Of a stretch of 64,000 bases of DNA, positions 16,216-24,785 are shown piece after piece. The stretch comes from Candidatus Aalborgicola lynettensis (GTDB taxonomy: Bacteria > Pseudomonadota > Gammaproteobacteria > Burkholderiales > Burkholderiaceae_C). Both the position numbers and the translations under genes were made by a program. The stretch is taken from the NCBI GenBank assembly GCA_016719405.1, contig JADJZE010000013.1, positions 1 through 64,000 of the forward strand, in the 5' to 3' direction. The notes under the pieces are model-generated. The model saw only the letters and a program-made list of their open reading frames with translations, was not told where the DNA came from and ran no database searches. Each line of letters begins with the position of its first letter. Position 1 is the first letter of the stretch.

Positions 16216-16671
16216 ATGACCGCGACGACACCCTCTGTACTACCCGGCTCCTTTCTCACCCTGCATTACCGCCTGAGCGGGCCGGCCGGGGACATCATCA
16301 ACACCTTTGGCGGCAAACCGTCCACCCTGACGCTGGGTAACGGCGAGCTGTCACCGGCCGTCGAGGCCTGTTTGCTGGGATTGGAGGAGGGTGCACACCA
16401 GGCTTTTGACCTGCCCGCCGGTGCCGCCTTTGGCGCGCGCAACCCGGCCATGCAACAGTGGCTGGCGCGCAAGGAGCTTGACGCCATGGGCGACCCCAAG
16501 GAGCACTACGAGATGGGTGACGCGGTGCAGTTTCCCACGCCCGACGGCCAGGGCAGTTTTGCCGGTGTGGTGCTGCAGGTGCAGGACGGTAAAGGCGTGC
16601 TGTTCGACTTCAACCATCCGCTGGCCGGTCAGCCGGTGCGTTTTGAAGTGCAAGTGATTGGAATCTTATGA
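16216..16671 (+). CDS. fkpB: FKBP-type peptidyl-prolyl isomerase, SlpA-like
   Basis: The ATG at 16216 gives 151 residues. The order is that of SlpA-type FKBPs: a short first strand (VLPGSFLTLHYRLSG), then LTLGNGELSPAVEACLLGLE, then an inserted chaperone flap with QQWLARKELDAMGD, and finally FDFNHPLAGQPVRFEVQV. The FDFNHPLAG block is diagnostic. It catalyses prolyl isomerisation and chaperones clients in the cytosol. It overlaps ispH by 4 bp, the same gene pair as in many proteobacteria. Confidence 0.92.
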   Translation: MTATTPSVLPGSFLTLHYRLSGPAGDIINTFGGKPSTLTLGNGELSPAVEACLLGLEEGAHQAFDLPAGAAFGARNPAMQQWLARKELDAMGDPKEHYEMGDAVQFPTPDGQGSFAGVVLQVQDGKGVLFDFNHPLAGQPVRFEVQVIGIL

Positions 16672-17603
16672 CCAGTGAAATTTTGTTGGCCGAACCGCGT
16701 GGCTTTTGCGCGGGCGTTGACCGGGCGATTGAAATCGTCGAGCGGGCCCTGCAAAAGTTTGGGGCCCCCATCTATGTGCGCCACGAAATTGTGCACAACA
16801 CCTATGTGGTGAACGATCTCAAAGCCAAGGGCGCTGTCTTTATTGAATCGCTGGACGACGTGCCACCCGGCGCAACCCTGGTTTTTTCTGCCCATGGCGT
16901 GCCCAAGGCGGTGCAGCTCGACGCCCAGGCGCGGGGTTTCCAGATTTTTGACGCCACCTGCCCGCTGGTGACCAAGGTGCACATGGAAGTGGCCAAGCTG
17001 CACAAAGAGGGCTTTGAGTTCATCATGATCGGCCACAAGGGCCACCCCGAAGTCGAGGGCACCATGGGGCAACTGCCCAACGGTATTCATTTGGTGGAAG
17101 ACGTGGCCGACGTGGCACGTGTGCAGCCGGCGCAAACCGACAAACTGGCCGTGGTCACCCAGACCACCCTGAGTGTGGACGACGCGGCCGAAATTGCGGC
17201 AGCGGTCAAGGCGCGTTTCCCCAACGTGCGCCCACCCAAGCAGCAGGACATTTGTTACGCCACCCAGAACCGGCAGGACGCGGTCAAGATCATGTCGCCC
17301 CAGGTGGACATTGTGATTGTGGTCGGTAGCCCCACCAGTTCCAATAGCAACCGTTTGGCCGAATTGGCCCGCAAACTGGGCGTAAGCAGCTACATGATTG
17401 ATAGCGCCGACGAACTCCAGAGCGGGTGGTTTGAGGGCAAGACCCGGGTGGGCCTGACGGCCGGTGCCTCCGCCCCCGAAATTTTGGTCAACCAGGTGAT
17501 TGAGCGCCTGCGTGCCATGGGGGCTCTGGCCGTGCGCAAAATGGACGGTATTACCGAATCCACCAAGTTCCCACTGCCCAAAGGGTTGCGGGCAGACCCC
17601 TGA
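16668..17603 (+). CDS. ispH: 4-hydroxy-3-methylbut-2-enyl diphosphate reductase
   Basis: A 311-residue enzyme that makes isopentenyl and dimethylallyl diphosphate in the last step of the MEP isoprenoid pathway. The three cluster-ligand cysteines are in PRGFCAGVDRA (C14), FDATCPLVTKVH and VVGSPTSSNSNRL/GLTAGASAPE context (the preceding QQDICYATQNRQ). The proton-relay motif with Glu (HPEVEGTMGQ) is present. Translational coupling to the PPIase gene is shown by the ATGA overlap. Length is normal. Confidence 0.95.
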   Translation: MTSEILLAEPRGFCAGVDRAIEIVERALQKFGAPIYVRHEIVHNTYVVNDLKAKGAVFIESLDDVPPGATLVFSAHGVPKAVQLDAQARGFQIFDATCPLVTKVHMEVAKLHKEGFEFIMIGHKGHPEVEGTMGQLPNGIHLVEDVADVARVQPAQTDKLAVVTQTTLSVDDAAEIAAAVKARFPNVRPPKQQDICYATQNRQDAVKIMSPQVDIVIVVGSPTSSNSNRLAELARKLGVSSYMIDSADELQSGWFEGKTRVGLTAGASAPEILVNQVIERLRAMGALAVRKMDGITESTKFPLPKGLRADP

Positions 17604-17617
17604 TGGCAGGCATGAAA

Positions 17618-17670
17618 GTGCTATATATTTTATAGCTGCTTGCGCAATAGAATCGCGCGCAAAAGCCCTT
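17618..17670 (+). repeat. Family A double-hairpin repeat, copy A2
   Basis: GCTATATATTTTATAGC (17621-17637) forms the first hairpin. TTGCGCAATAGAATCGCGCGCAA (17641-17663) is a less perfect second hairpin, followed by AGCCCTTTTTTC. With the T-run it could terminate the ispH operon ahead of serS. Confidence 0.75.
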
Positions 17671-17695
17671 TTTTCTTCATAAAAACGAGACCGAT

Positions 17696-19012
17696 ATGTT
17701 AGACATTACCCTGCTGCGCAAAGACCTGGCCTCGGTCATCGCCCGACTGGAAACCCGCAAGAATCCCCAGGCATTCCTGAACGTGGACGCCTTCACTGCG
17801 CTGGAATCCGAGCGCAAAACCCTGCAGATGCGCACCGAAGAGTTGCAGAGCAAGCGCAACACCTCGGCCAAGCAGATCGGCATGCTCAAGGGCAAGGGCT
17901 TGCATGCCGAAGCCGAGGCCGCCATGGCGGAAGTGGCCGGTCTGAAGACGGAACTGGAAACCTCTGCCCACCGACTGGACCAAATTCAAGGCGACATGCA
18001 AACCCTGCTGCTGGCGGTGCCCAACCTGCCGCACGAGAGTGTGCCGGTGGGGGCCGACGAGCATGGCAACGTGGAGGTGCGCCGCTGGGGTACACCCAAC
18101 ACCATGGCGTTCGAGATCAAGGATCATGTGGACGTGGGCACACCGCTGGGGCTGGACTTTGAGATGGGGGTCAAACTTTCAGGTTCGCGCTTTACCGTGA
18201 TGAAAGGTCCCGTGGCCCGCATACACCGCGCCTTGAGCCAGTTCATGCTGGATGTGCAGACCCAGGAACATGGCTACACCGAGTGTTATGTGCCTTACGC
18301 CGTTAACGGCGACTCGCTGAGGGGAACGGGCCAGTTGCCCAAGTTTGAGGGCGACCTTTTTGCCGCCAAAAAGGGCGGCCAGGAGGGCGAAGCGCAGCCC
18401 GACCATACGGCGCTCTACCTCATTCCCACCAGCGAAGTACCGCTGACCAACTTTGTGCGCGATGTGGTCATGCCGGAGGCCGATTTGCCCATCAAGCTGA
18501 CTGCCCACACCCCGTGCTTCCGCTCCGAGGCCGGCAGCGCCGGGCGCGACACGCGTGGCCTGATCCGCCAGCACCAGTTCGACAAGGTGGAAATGGTGCA
18601 AATCGTGCACCCCGAGAAAAGCTACGAAGCGCTGGAAGAAATGACCCGCCACGCCGAGGCCATTTTGCAAAAGCTGGGCTTGCCCTACCGCGTGATGAGT
18701 CTGTGCACCGGCGACATGGGTTTTGGCGCTGCCAAGACTTATGACCTGGAAGTGTGGCTACCGGCGCAAAACACCTACCGTGAGATCAGTTCGGTGTCCA
18801 ACTGCGAAGCCTTCCAGGCCCGCCGTCTGCAGGCCCGCTACAAGAACGCCCAGGGCAAGAACGAACTGGTGCACACGCTGAACGGCTCCGGCCTGGCCGT
18901 GGGCCGCACGCTGGTGGCGGTGCTGGAGAACTACCAGAACGCCGATGGCTCGGTCACCATCCCCGAAGCCCTGCGCCCCTACCTGGGCGGCATGGTGACC
19001 CTGCGACCCTGA
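17696..19012 (+). CDS. serS: Seryl-tRNA synthetase
   Basis: A 438-residue class II synthetase. The N-terminal ~110 residues form the long antiparallel coiled coil that grips the tRNA long arm. The catalytic domain holds motif 2 (CFRSEAGSAGRDTRGLIRQH) and motif 3 (LNGSGLAVGRTLVAVLENYQ). It charges tRNA-Ser. Notably a tRNA-Ser(CGA) gene lies 37 bp downstream on the same strand, so the enzyme and one of its substrates may share a transcript. Confidence 0.96.
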   Translation: MLDITLLRKDLASVIARLETRKNPQAFLNVDAFTALESERKTLQMRTEELQSKRNTSAKQIGMLKGKGLHAEAEAAMAEVAGLKTELETSAHRLDQIQGDMQTLLLAVPNLPHESVPVGADEHGNVEVRRWGTPNTMAFEIKDHVDVGTPLGLDFEMGVKLSGSRFTVMKGPVARIHRALSQFMLDVQTQEHGYTECYVPYAVNGDSLRGTGQLPKFEGDLFAAKKGGQEGEAQPDHTALYLIPTSEVPLTNFVRDVVMPEADLPIKLTAHTPCFRSEAGSAGRDTRGLIRQHQFDKVEMVQIVHPEKSYEALEEMTRHAEAILQKLGLPYRVMSLCTGDMGFGAAKTYDLEVWLPAQNTYREISSVSNCEAFQARRLQARYKNAQGKNELVHTLNGSGLAVGRTLVAVLENYQNADGSVTIPEALRPYLGGMVTLRP

Positions 19013-19049
19013 TAGAATCTCGGCTTCGTCCAATCGAAGCAACTATTCA

Positions 19050-19137
19050 GGAGTGGTGGCAGAGTGGTCGAATGTACTTGACTCGAAATCAAGCGTACCG
19101 CAAGGTACCGTGGGTTCGAATCCCACCCACTCCGCCA
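19050..19137 (+). tRNA. tRNA-Ser(CGA)
   Basis: An 88-nt class II tRNA with encoded CCA. Acceptor stem GGAGTGG pairs with CCACTCC. The anticodon arm is CTTGA-CTCGAAA-TCAAG, giving anticodon CGA (reads UCG). A long variable arm (GCGTACCGCAAGGTACC) marks the serine type, and the T-arm is GTGGGTTCGAATCCCAC. It sits directly behind serS. Confidence 0.96.
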
Positions 19138-19184
19138 GTACCCCAACTTCCAACTGACTCAATACAAATGGAAGTTGCCTGAAG

Positions 19185-19207
19185 CCCCGCACCATGCGGG
19201 GTTTTTT
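19185..19207 (+). terminator. Rho-independent terminator behind tRNA-Ser
   Basis: CCCCGC-ACCAT-GCGGGG is followed by TTTTTT. It ends the serS-tRNA-Ser unit. A nearly identical terminator recurs at 20,714-20,736 beyond the island. Confidence 0.85.
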
Positions 19208-19253
19208 GCTTCTGGCTCCTGACTGCGGTATCAGCGCAGCGGGCCAAAAACCC
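19186..19253 (+). repeat. Left direct repeat of the tRNA-Ser island
   Basis: The 41 bp at 19186-19226 match 20714-20754 with one mismatch (GCTTCTGG against GCATCTGG). A looser match continues for about 27 bp to a shared CAAAAACCC. The repeat includes the terminator hairpin. The DNA between the copies is about 1.5 kb and carries a toxin-antitoxin pair. Confidence 0.85.
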
Positions 19254-19515
19254 GTCTCAAAGCCGTTTTGTCTCAGAACCTCCTGACTTTTATGGGTACG
19301 GTACGGACTGTTACGCGGCGATTCACTTGTTGGGTTTGTGGTCAGATAACAAAGCCAATGTCCAACCCCTGCGTCCTGGTGATCTGGTGAACTTGCCCGG
19401 CGGCCGAGTAGCGGAGTGGGAAAGCCAAAGTGAGGAAGGGACGACGTACCGAACCGAGCACTTTCGCACCGTTGATTCACTGGGACTGTTGCTACGCAAT
19501 GGCTCGATCACCTAG
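19227..19515 (+). pseudogene. 5'-truncated hypothetical gene at the island edge
   Basis: A reading frame without a credible start is open from before 19227 to the stop at 19513-19515. Its later part (DFYGYGTDCYAAIHLLGLWS, then LRPGDLVNLPGGRVAEWESQ, then FRTVDSLGLLLRNGSIT) reads like real protein, while the start is made of repeat sequence. The gene seems to have lost its 5' end at the left island junction. It ends 3 bp before the next gene. The family is not recognised. Confidence 0.45.
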
Positions 19516-19518
19516 GCC

Positions 19519-19866
19519 ATGCATGACGTGGGCCAGCAGTTTTCGCGCACCTTTGTAGCTGCTCAACTCAGTGCTGCTGGCTCGGCTCCGATGGATCGCA
19601 TCCCTGGTGGTCAGTGGCGAGACACCATGACTGAGCGCTGTGCATGGGCTCGCAAGCACCTGGGCGAAGCACTGGACGCAGTGGGCGGCATCGGCAGTCC
19701 CGGTGGCTGCGCAGTCTGGCATATCGCTGGCCTGGGGCAGAGTGTGCGTGAGTGGTCAGTGATGGCCGGGTGGAATGGTCGAACACTCAATCAGTACGAG
19801 GCCAAGGGCATTTTGGTGGGTGCTTTGGGAGTGCTGGCTGGGCATTATGGTTATGGAACCAGATAA
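19519..19866 (+). CDS. DUF6456-like small helical protein
   Basis: A 115-residue protein. The second half (KHLGEALDAVGG, AVWHIAGLGQSVREWSVMAG, ILVGALGVLAGHYGY) matches the helical pattern I know from DUF6456 proteins, which occur in prophages and phage-derived islands and have no fixed function. The ATG lies 3 bp after the preceding truncated gene, so they were once one operon. No DNA-binding motif is clear. Confidence 0.5.
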   Translation: MHDVGQQFSRTFVAAQLSAAGSAPMDRIPGGQWRDTMTERCAWARKHLGEALDAVGGIGSPGGCAVWHIAGLGQSVREWSVMAGWNGRTLNQYEAKGILVGALGVLAGHYGYGTR

Positions 19867-19932
19867 AACTACTGCTTGTCAGTACATTGTCCGGACGTTA
19901 TGATGAGGCAACTATTCAAAAAAGGGGTCGCC

Positions 19933-20211
19933 ATGACCGCAGTCATTCATTCCAAATCCGAGCGCATCGATGTGCGCGCCAGCACGCCCGTGAAGCAATT
20001 GCTTCAGGAGGCGGCGCGCGTGGCGCACAAGAACGTGAGTGAGTTTTTGCTCGACGCCGGTGTGAACGCAGCCAATCAAACCCTGGCTGACCGTACCCGC
20101 TTTGAGCTGGGTGCCGAGCAATGGCAGGCGTTCCAGACAGCCCTTGATCGGCCGGTGAACGCCAAGCCCAAACTCAAGAAGCTCTTGTCTGAGCCGGGGC
20201 TCCTTGGTTGA
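19933..20211 (+). CDS. DUF1778 (TacA-type) antitoxin
   Basis: The ATG at 19933 (MTAVIHSKSERIDVRAST) gives 92 residues; ATGs at 19900 and 19903 are possible but add an unlikely Phe/Lys/Lys segment. The N-terminus is a ribbon-helix-helix DNA-binding fold (RIDVRASTPVKQLLQEAARV, then NVSEFLLDAG). The C-terminal tail (AEQWQAFQTALDRPV) is the toxin-binding part. It should neutralise the GNAT toxin encoded next and repress the pair. Its stop overlaps the toxin start. Confidence 0.88.
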   Translation: MTAVIHSKSERIDVRASTPVKQLLQEAARVAHKNVSEFLLDAGVNAANQTLADRTRFELGAEQWQAFQTALDRPVNAKPKLKKLLSEPGLLG

Positions 20212-20750
20212 GTTCGCATACCTACGAGCCAGTACGAAAACTGGCAGGCTCGGACGCTGTTGAGTCCTTTGATTGTGGTCAACCCGCACAGAACCAGTTT
20301 TTGCATCGCTTTGCGCTGGTCAATCAAAAGTCCAACAGTGCCCAGACCTACGTGAGTTGCCAGGGTGGGTTGGTGGTGGGTTTTTATAGCCTCGTCGTTG
20401 GCAGTGTGGAAACCGCGGCTGCTGCGCCGCGAGTCATCAAGGGCATCCCTCAGCATCCCGTGCCTGTCATGATTTTGGCCAGGCTTGCCGTGGACCTTCA
20501 GCACCAAGGCGCAGGGCTTGGAAAATCACTGCTCAAGGACGCGCTGCTGCGCACGGCGCAGGCGGCTGATATTGCAGGCATCCGCGCGTTGCTGGTGCAT
20601 GCCAAGGATGAAACAGCCCGGCAGTGGTATCTCAACTGGGAGTTCGAACCCAGCCCGTCCGATCCATTTCACCTGTTTCTACTGATGAAGGACATCAAGG
20701 CCATGGTGCCTGGCCCGCACCATGCGGGGTTTTTTGCATCTGGCTCCTGA
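20208..20750 (+). CDS. GNAT-family (TacT-type) toxin
   Basis: A 180-residue acetyltransferase beginning at TTG 20208, overlapping the antitoxin stop by 4 bp. The acetyl-CoA loop is in RLAVDLQHQGAGLGKSLLKD. The late WYLNWEFEPSPSDPFHLFL segment corresponds to the usual catalytic Tyr and last strands. Relatives acetylate charged tRNAs and stop translation. Homologues end near LLMKDIKA. The last ~14 residues here (VPGPHHAGFFASGS) are read from the right-hand island repeat, so the C-terminus was altered when the island formed. Confidence 0.87.
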   Translation: MSSHTYEPVRKLAGSDAVESFDCGQPAQNQFLHRFALVNQKSNSAQTYVSCQGGLVVGFYSLVVGSVETAAAAPRVIKGIPQHPVPVMILARLAVDLQHQGAGLGKSLLKDALLRTAQAADIAGIRALLVHAKDETARQWYLNWEFEPSPSDPFHLFLLMKDIKAMVPGPHHAGFFASGS

Positions 20751-20781
20751 CTGCCACTTTCACGGAGCAGGTCAAAAACCC
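20714..20781 (+). repeat. Right direct repeat of the tRNA-Ser island, with terminator
   Basis: The 41 bp at 20714-20754 repeat 19186-19226 with one mismatch, including the hairpin CCCGC-ACCAT-GCGGG and six T. It supplies the stop codon of the GNAT toxin and lies about 50 bp ahead of coaBC. Confidence 0.85.
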
Positions 20782-20806
20782 TGTCCTCACTGCTACCATG
20801 CGTGCC

Positions 20807-22036
20807 ATGACAGATTTAGCTGGAAAACACATTGTTTTGGGCCTGACTGGCGGCATTGCCTGTTACAAGGCGGCCGAGTTGTGCCGCGCCCTGATTAAAG
20901 AGGGTGCCACGGTGCAGGTGGTGATGACCGAGGCGGCCGGCCAGTTCATCACCCCGGTGACCATGCAGGCCTTGAGCAACCGGCCGGTGTACAGCGCGCA
21001 ATGGGATGCGCGCGCGGCCAACAACATGGCGCATATCAATCTGAGCCGCGAGGCCGACGCGATTTTGATTGCGCCGTGCAGCGCCGACTTTATGGCCAAG
21101 CTGGTGCACGGCCGCGCCGATGATTTGTTGAGCCTGATGTGCCTGGCGCGCCCGCTGGCCACCGTGCCGCTGCTGCTGGCTCCCGCCATGAACCGCGAAA
21201 TGTGGGCCCACCCGGCCACCCAGCGCAATGTGGCGCAATTGCGCGCCGACGGCTGCACGGTGTTTGATGTGGGCGTGGGCGACCAAGCCTGTGGCGAAAC
21301 GGGCGATGGCCGCATGCTGGAGCCGCAGGAGCTGCTGCATGACGTGGTGGCGTTTTTTCAGCACAAGGTGCTGGCCGGGCAGCAGGTGCTGGTAAGCGCC
21401 GGGCCGACGTTTGAGGCCATTGACCCGGTGCGTGGCATTACCAACCGTTCCAGCGGCAAAATGGGTTTTGCCATTGCCCGCGCGGCCTACGAGGCCGGTG
21501 CCGATGTGACGCTGATCGCCGGGCCAGTGGGTTTGCCCACCCCCCGTGGGGTGCGGCGCGTGGACGTGCAATCGGCTTCCGATATGCTCAAAGCCTGCGT
21601 GGAACGTGCGCAAGAAGCTACTATTTTCATAGCAACTGCGGCGGTGGCCGATTGGCGCCCCTTGAATGCCGCCGACCAGAAAATCAAGAAAGACGGCTCC
21701 GGCCAGACCCCGCAACTGCAGTTTGCCGAAAACGCCGATATTTTGGCCACCCTGGCACAGTCGCCCCGCGCGCAAAGTGGGGCGCTGTACTGTGTGGGTT
21801 TTGCCGCCGAGAGCCACGACCTGCTGGCCCACGCCACCGCCAAACGCCAGCGCAAGGGCGTGCCCTTGCTGGTGGGCAATATTGGCCCTGAAACCTTTGG
21901 CCGCGACGACAATGCCCTGTTGCTGGTCGATGCCCAGGGCGCGCACGAAATTCCGCGCGCCGGCAAACTGGTGCTGGCGCGCCAACTGGTGATTGAGGTC
22001 GCCCGCCGCCTGGCCCACCCGACCCCATCCAACTGA
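20807..22036 (+). CDS. coaBC: Bifunctional phosphopantothenoylcysteine decarboxylase/synthetase
   Basis: A 409-residue two-domain enzyme of coenzyme A synthesis. The N-terminal flavodoxin-like CoaC part (about 1-190) carries LGLTGGIACYK, PAMNREMW and the catalytic-Cys loop GDQACGETGDGRM. The C-terminal CoaB part carries VSAGPTFEAIDPVRGITNRSSGKMG and AAVADWRP. I chose ATG 20807 (MTDLAGKHIV); ATG 20798 is also possible. Around codons 270-278 the DNA matches half of a family A repeat while the encoded ATIFIATAA strand stays normal. Confidence 0.93.
   Translation: MTDLAGKHIVLGLTGGIACYKAAELCRALIKEGATVQVVMTEAAGQFITPVTMQALSNRPVYSAQWDARAANNMAHINLSREADAILIAPCSADFMAKLVHGRADDLLSLMCLARPLATVPLLLAPAMNREMWAHPATQRNVAQLRADGCTVFDVGVGDQACGETGDGRMLEPQELLHDVVAFFQHKVLAGQQVLVSAGPTFEAIDPVRGITNRSSGKMGFAIARAAYEAGADVTLIAGPVGLPTPRGVRRVDVQSASDMLKACVERAQEATIFIATAAVADWRPLNAADQKIKKDGSGQTPQLQFAENADILATLAQSPRAQSGALYCVGFAAESHDLLAHATAKRQRKGVPLLVGNIGPETFGRDDNALLLVDAQGAHEIPRAGKLVLARQLVIEVARRLAHPTPSN
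21606..21637 (-). repeat. Half-copy of the family A repeat inside coaBC (copy A3)
   Basis: GTGCGCAAGAAGCTACTATT then TTCATAGCAACTG compares with copy A8 (GTGCGCAAGCAGCTACTAAA, then ATAATAGCAATT). About 24 of the 32 bases agree. It codes RAQEATIFIATA without changing the usual length of the protein, so chance or convergence cannot be excluded. Confidence 0.45.
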
Positions 22037-22146
22037 ACCTGAGGCCGGTCGTTTGAGGCCTGACTCCCGCCGTCTGGTGCGTTGCGTTACCCAATCGTTG
22101 CCGCCCGCTGGGCGATGTGTCTTTTGCAGCCTACCTACTGAGTACC

Positions 22147-22596
22147 ATGAAAATTGACGTCCAAATCCTTGATAGCCGTCTGGCCGACCAACTCCCCACC
22201 TACGCCACCCCGGGCAGTGCCGGGCTGGATTTGCGCGCCTGCCTGAGCGAGCCACTTACCTTGGCGCCCAACGCCTGGCAACTGGTGCCCACCGGCATGG
22301 CGATCCATCTGCAAGACCCAGGGTTCGCCGCCATGATCCTGCCGCGTTCGGGGCTGGGCCACAAACATGGCATCGTGCTGGGTAATCTGGTGGGCCTCAT
22401 CGACAGCGATTACCAGGGGCAACTGATGGTCAGCGCCTGGAACCGCAGTGATGTGGCCTTCACCATCGCACCCATGGAACGTATTGCCCAATTGGTCATC
22501 GTGCCGGTGGTGCAGGCCGAGTTCAACGTGGTGGAGCAATTTGGTGCCGCCACCACACGTGGCGCGGGGGGCTACGGTTCTACCGGCAAACATTGA
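22147..22596 (+). CDS. dut: dUTP pyrophosphatase
   Basis: A 149-residue trimeric dUTPase that keeps uracil out of DNA and supplies dUMP. All five family motifs are visible: PGSAGLDLRA, LPRSGLGHKHGI, GNLVGLIDSDYQGQL, RIAQLVIVPV and the P-loop-like RGAGGYGSTGKH at the C-terminus. The ATG at 22147 is chosen by alignment with family starts. It lies downstream of coaBC, a common pairing. Confidence 0.95.
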   Translation: MKIDVQILDSRLADQLPTYATPGSAGLDLRACLSEPLTLAPNAWQLVPTGMAIHLQDPGFAAMILPRSGLGHKHGIVLGNLVGLIDSDYQGQLMVSAWNRSDVAFTIAPMERIAQLVIVPVVQAEFNVVEQFGAATTRGAGGYGSTGKH

Positions 22597-22601
22597 TCCG
22601 T

Positions 22602-22650
22602 TTACTATAAAAATAGTAGCTGCCTGCGCCCGTGGGACGTGCGTAAGAGG
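22602..22650 (+). repeat. Family A double-hairpin repeat, copy A4
   Basis: TACTATAAAAATAGTA (22603-22618) then GCTGCCTGCGCCCGTGGGACGT and GCGTAAG. The second hairpin is degraded compared with copies A1 and A5. It lies just behind dut. Confidence 0.7.
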
Positions 22651-22827
22651 CACTTTTCGTTGCAAACCACCCACGGGGCAAGGTACACCACCGGGGCGGA
22701 CCGGGTGGCAGCGGTGTGTGGTGGTGCGGTGACGGCGGTTTCACCGGATTGACAAGCCTTGCATAGTTGCCGACAGTGGTCGCTTCCAGAAAAACCCCCG
22801 CGTTGTGACGCAAAGGAAGACCCGATC

Positions 22828-24631
22828 ATGAGCAATTTGAAAATTTCGACGCGTATGCTGATCCTTCTGGGTTCCGTTGCGCTGGTGATGCTGGTCATCG
22901 CATTCAGCGGCATACGGGGTATGGGGGCCAGCAATGCCGCCCTGAAAACGGTGTACGAAGACCGTGCCGTGTCACTGGGGCAGTTGGCGGATGTGCAGGC
23001 CCGCATGCTGGAAAACCAGTTGGCCCTGACGGGTGCACTGGCCATTGGCACCCCGGAAGAAGCCAAACGGGCCGTGGACGACGTGAACAAAAACGTGGCC
23101 GAGGTCAGCAAGGTCTGGGCGGCCTACATGGCAACCCAGTTGACACCTGAAGAAGAAAAGCTGGCCAAGGCGCTGGAAGCGGCGCGTGGCAAGTTGTTGC
23201 AGGAAGGGGTGACACCCATGCTGACCGCCCTGGGTGCCAACGACCTGGAGGCTGCAAAAACCCTGAACACCGAAAAATTGCGGCCTTTGTTCGCCGATAT
23301 CCGCAAGCTGCTGGTCGACCTTATCGAACTGCAAATCACCGAAGCCCGTAAAGAATATGAAGCGGGGCAGTCGCGCTTCCAGAGCGCACGTGCCCTGGGC
23401 TGGACGCTGCTGGTTTTGGGCTTGGGCTTTGCCGGGGTGTTTGGCTGGTTTTTGACGTTGGGCATTTCCCGTCCGCTGGCGCAGGCCGTGGCAACGGCCC
23501 GGGCTGTGGCACAGGGGGATTTGAGCCAGCCTATCCATGTGCAGGGCAAAGACGAAGTATCCGAAGTGATGGCAGCGCTCAAAGACATGCAATCGGGCTT
23601 GGTCAACGTGGTCAGCCGGGTGCGCCAGGGCTCGGAAGGGGTGTCTTCGTCCAGTTCCGAAATTGCCTCGGGCAACCACGACCTGTCGGCCCGCACCGAG
23701 AGCCAGGCCAGCGCACTGGAAGAAACCGCCGCCAGCATGGAAGAGCTCAGTGCCACCGTCAAACAAAACGCCGACAGCGCGCGCCAGGCCAATCAGCTGG
23801 CCCTGAGTGCATCGACCGTCGCCGTCAAGGGCGGCGAAGTGGTGGGCCAGGTGGTGGAAACCATGAAAGGCATTAATGAGGCCAGCCGCAAGATCTCGGA
23901 CATCATCAGCGTCATCGACGGCATTGCGTTTCAGACCAATATTTTGGCGCTCAATGCGGCGGTGGAAGCCGCCCGCGCTGGTGAGCAGGGCCGTGGTTTT
24001 GCCGTGGTGGCCAGCGAGGTGCGCAGCCTGGCCGGGCGCTCGGCCGAAGCCGCCAAAGGAGATTAAAACCCTCATCGGCGCCAGCGTGGAACGGGTGGAG
24101 CAGGGCAGCACCCTGGTCGATCAGGCGGGCTCCACCATGACCGAGGTGGTGGACAGCATCAAACGTGTGACCGACATCATGGGCGAGATCAGCGCCGCCA
24201 GCAACGAGCAGTCTGCCGGGGTCAGCCAGGTGGGCGAGGCCGTCACGCAGATGGACCGGATGACGCAGCAGAACGCTGCGCTGGTGGAGCAAATGGCCGC
24301 TGCCGCCAGCAGCCTCAAGAGCCAGGCCCAGGAGTTGGTGCAGGTCGTGGCGGTGTTCAACCTGGGTGCGGCGCAGGCTTCCAGCGGCGGTGGCGGGCAC
24401 AGCCCTGCGCCGCGTACCGCTGCACCGCAGTTGGCCGCCCGCGCGCCCGCGCGCCTGGCATCCCATGCAACGCCATCGCAGCCTGCGTTGCGCCCGGCGT
24501 TGGCCAAACCCGCAGCGCCGGCCCCTAAGGCAGCCCCCCGGGCCGCACCCAAGCCTGCTCCCAAGCCTGCTCCCAAGCCTGCGGCGCCCAAGGCGGCGGC
24601 CGGTGGTGACGATGAGTGGGAAACCTTTTGA
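22828..24631 (+). pseudogene. Methyl-accepting chemotaxis protein gene with a one-base frameshift
   Basis: With the frame corrected the product is about 600 residues: transmembrane helix (about 11-31), four-helix-bundle periplasmic sensor, second transmembrane helix (about 192-212), HAMP and a signalling domain with the conserved hairpin tip (DGIAFQTNILALNAAVEAAR). At about 24,054-24,058 GCCAAAGGAGATT replaces the expected GCCAAAGAGATT. This sends the frame to TGA-type truncation at 24,066, while the rest continues in the next frame. The C-terminus is a Pro/Ala/Lys linker ending in DEWETF, which fits the xWxxF tether that binds CheR and CheB. Either the gene is newly inactivated or a base was added in sequencing. 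Confidence 0.85.
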
Positions 24632-24785
24632 CCCAGAGTGGCTTGCCGCAATGGTTTGAACAATCCGGCAATGTGTGAATAATTTCCTGAACTTGTTGGT
24701 ATAGAGCTTTTAGCATTCTGCCCAGGTCTATGGGTGTGTGCCGCCGTGGTAGGGGCACAGGAACGTGGTGCTTGTGGAGCTTTAT

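Noticed and set aside
20816..22255. A 479-codon minus-strand frame
   Set aside because: It is antisense to coaBC and dut, both of which have clear family motifs.
24549..24590. CRISPR-like tandem repeat (AAGCCTGCTCCC units)
   Set aside because: It is a short coding repeat for the Pro/Ala/Lys linker of the chemoreceptor, with no spacers. I found no CRISPR array in the window.
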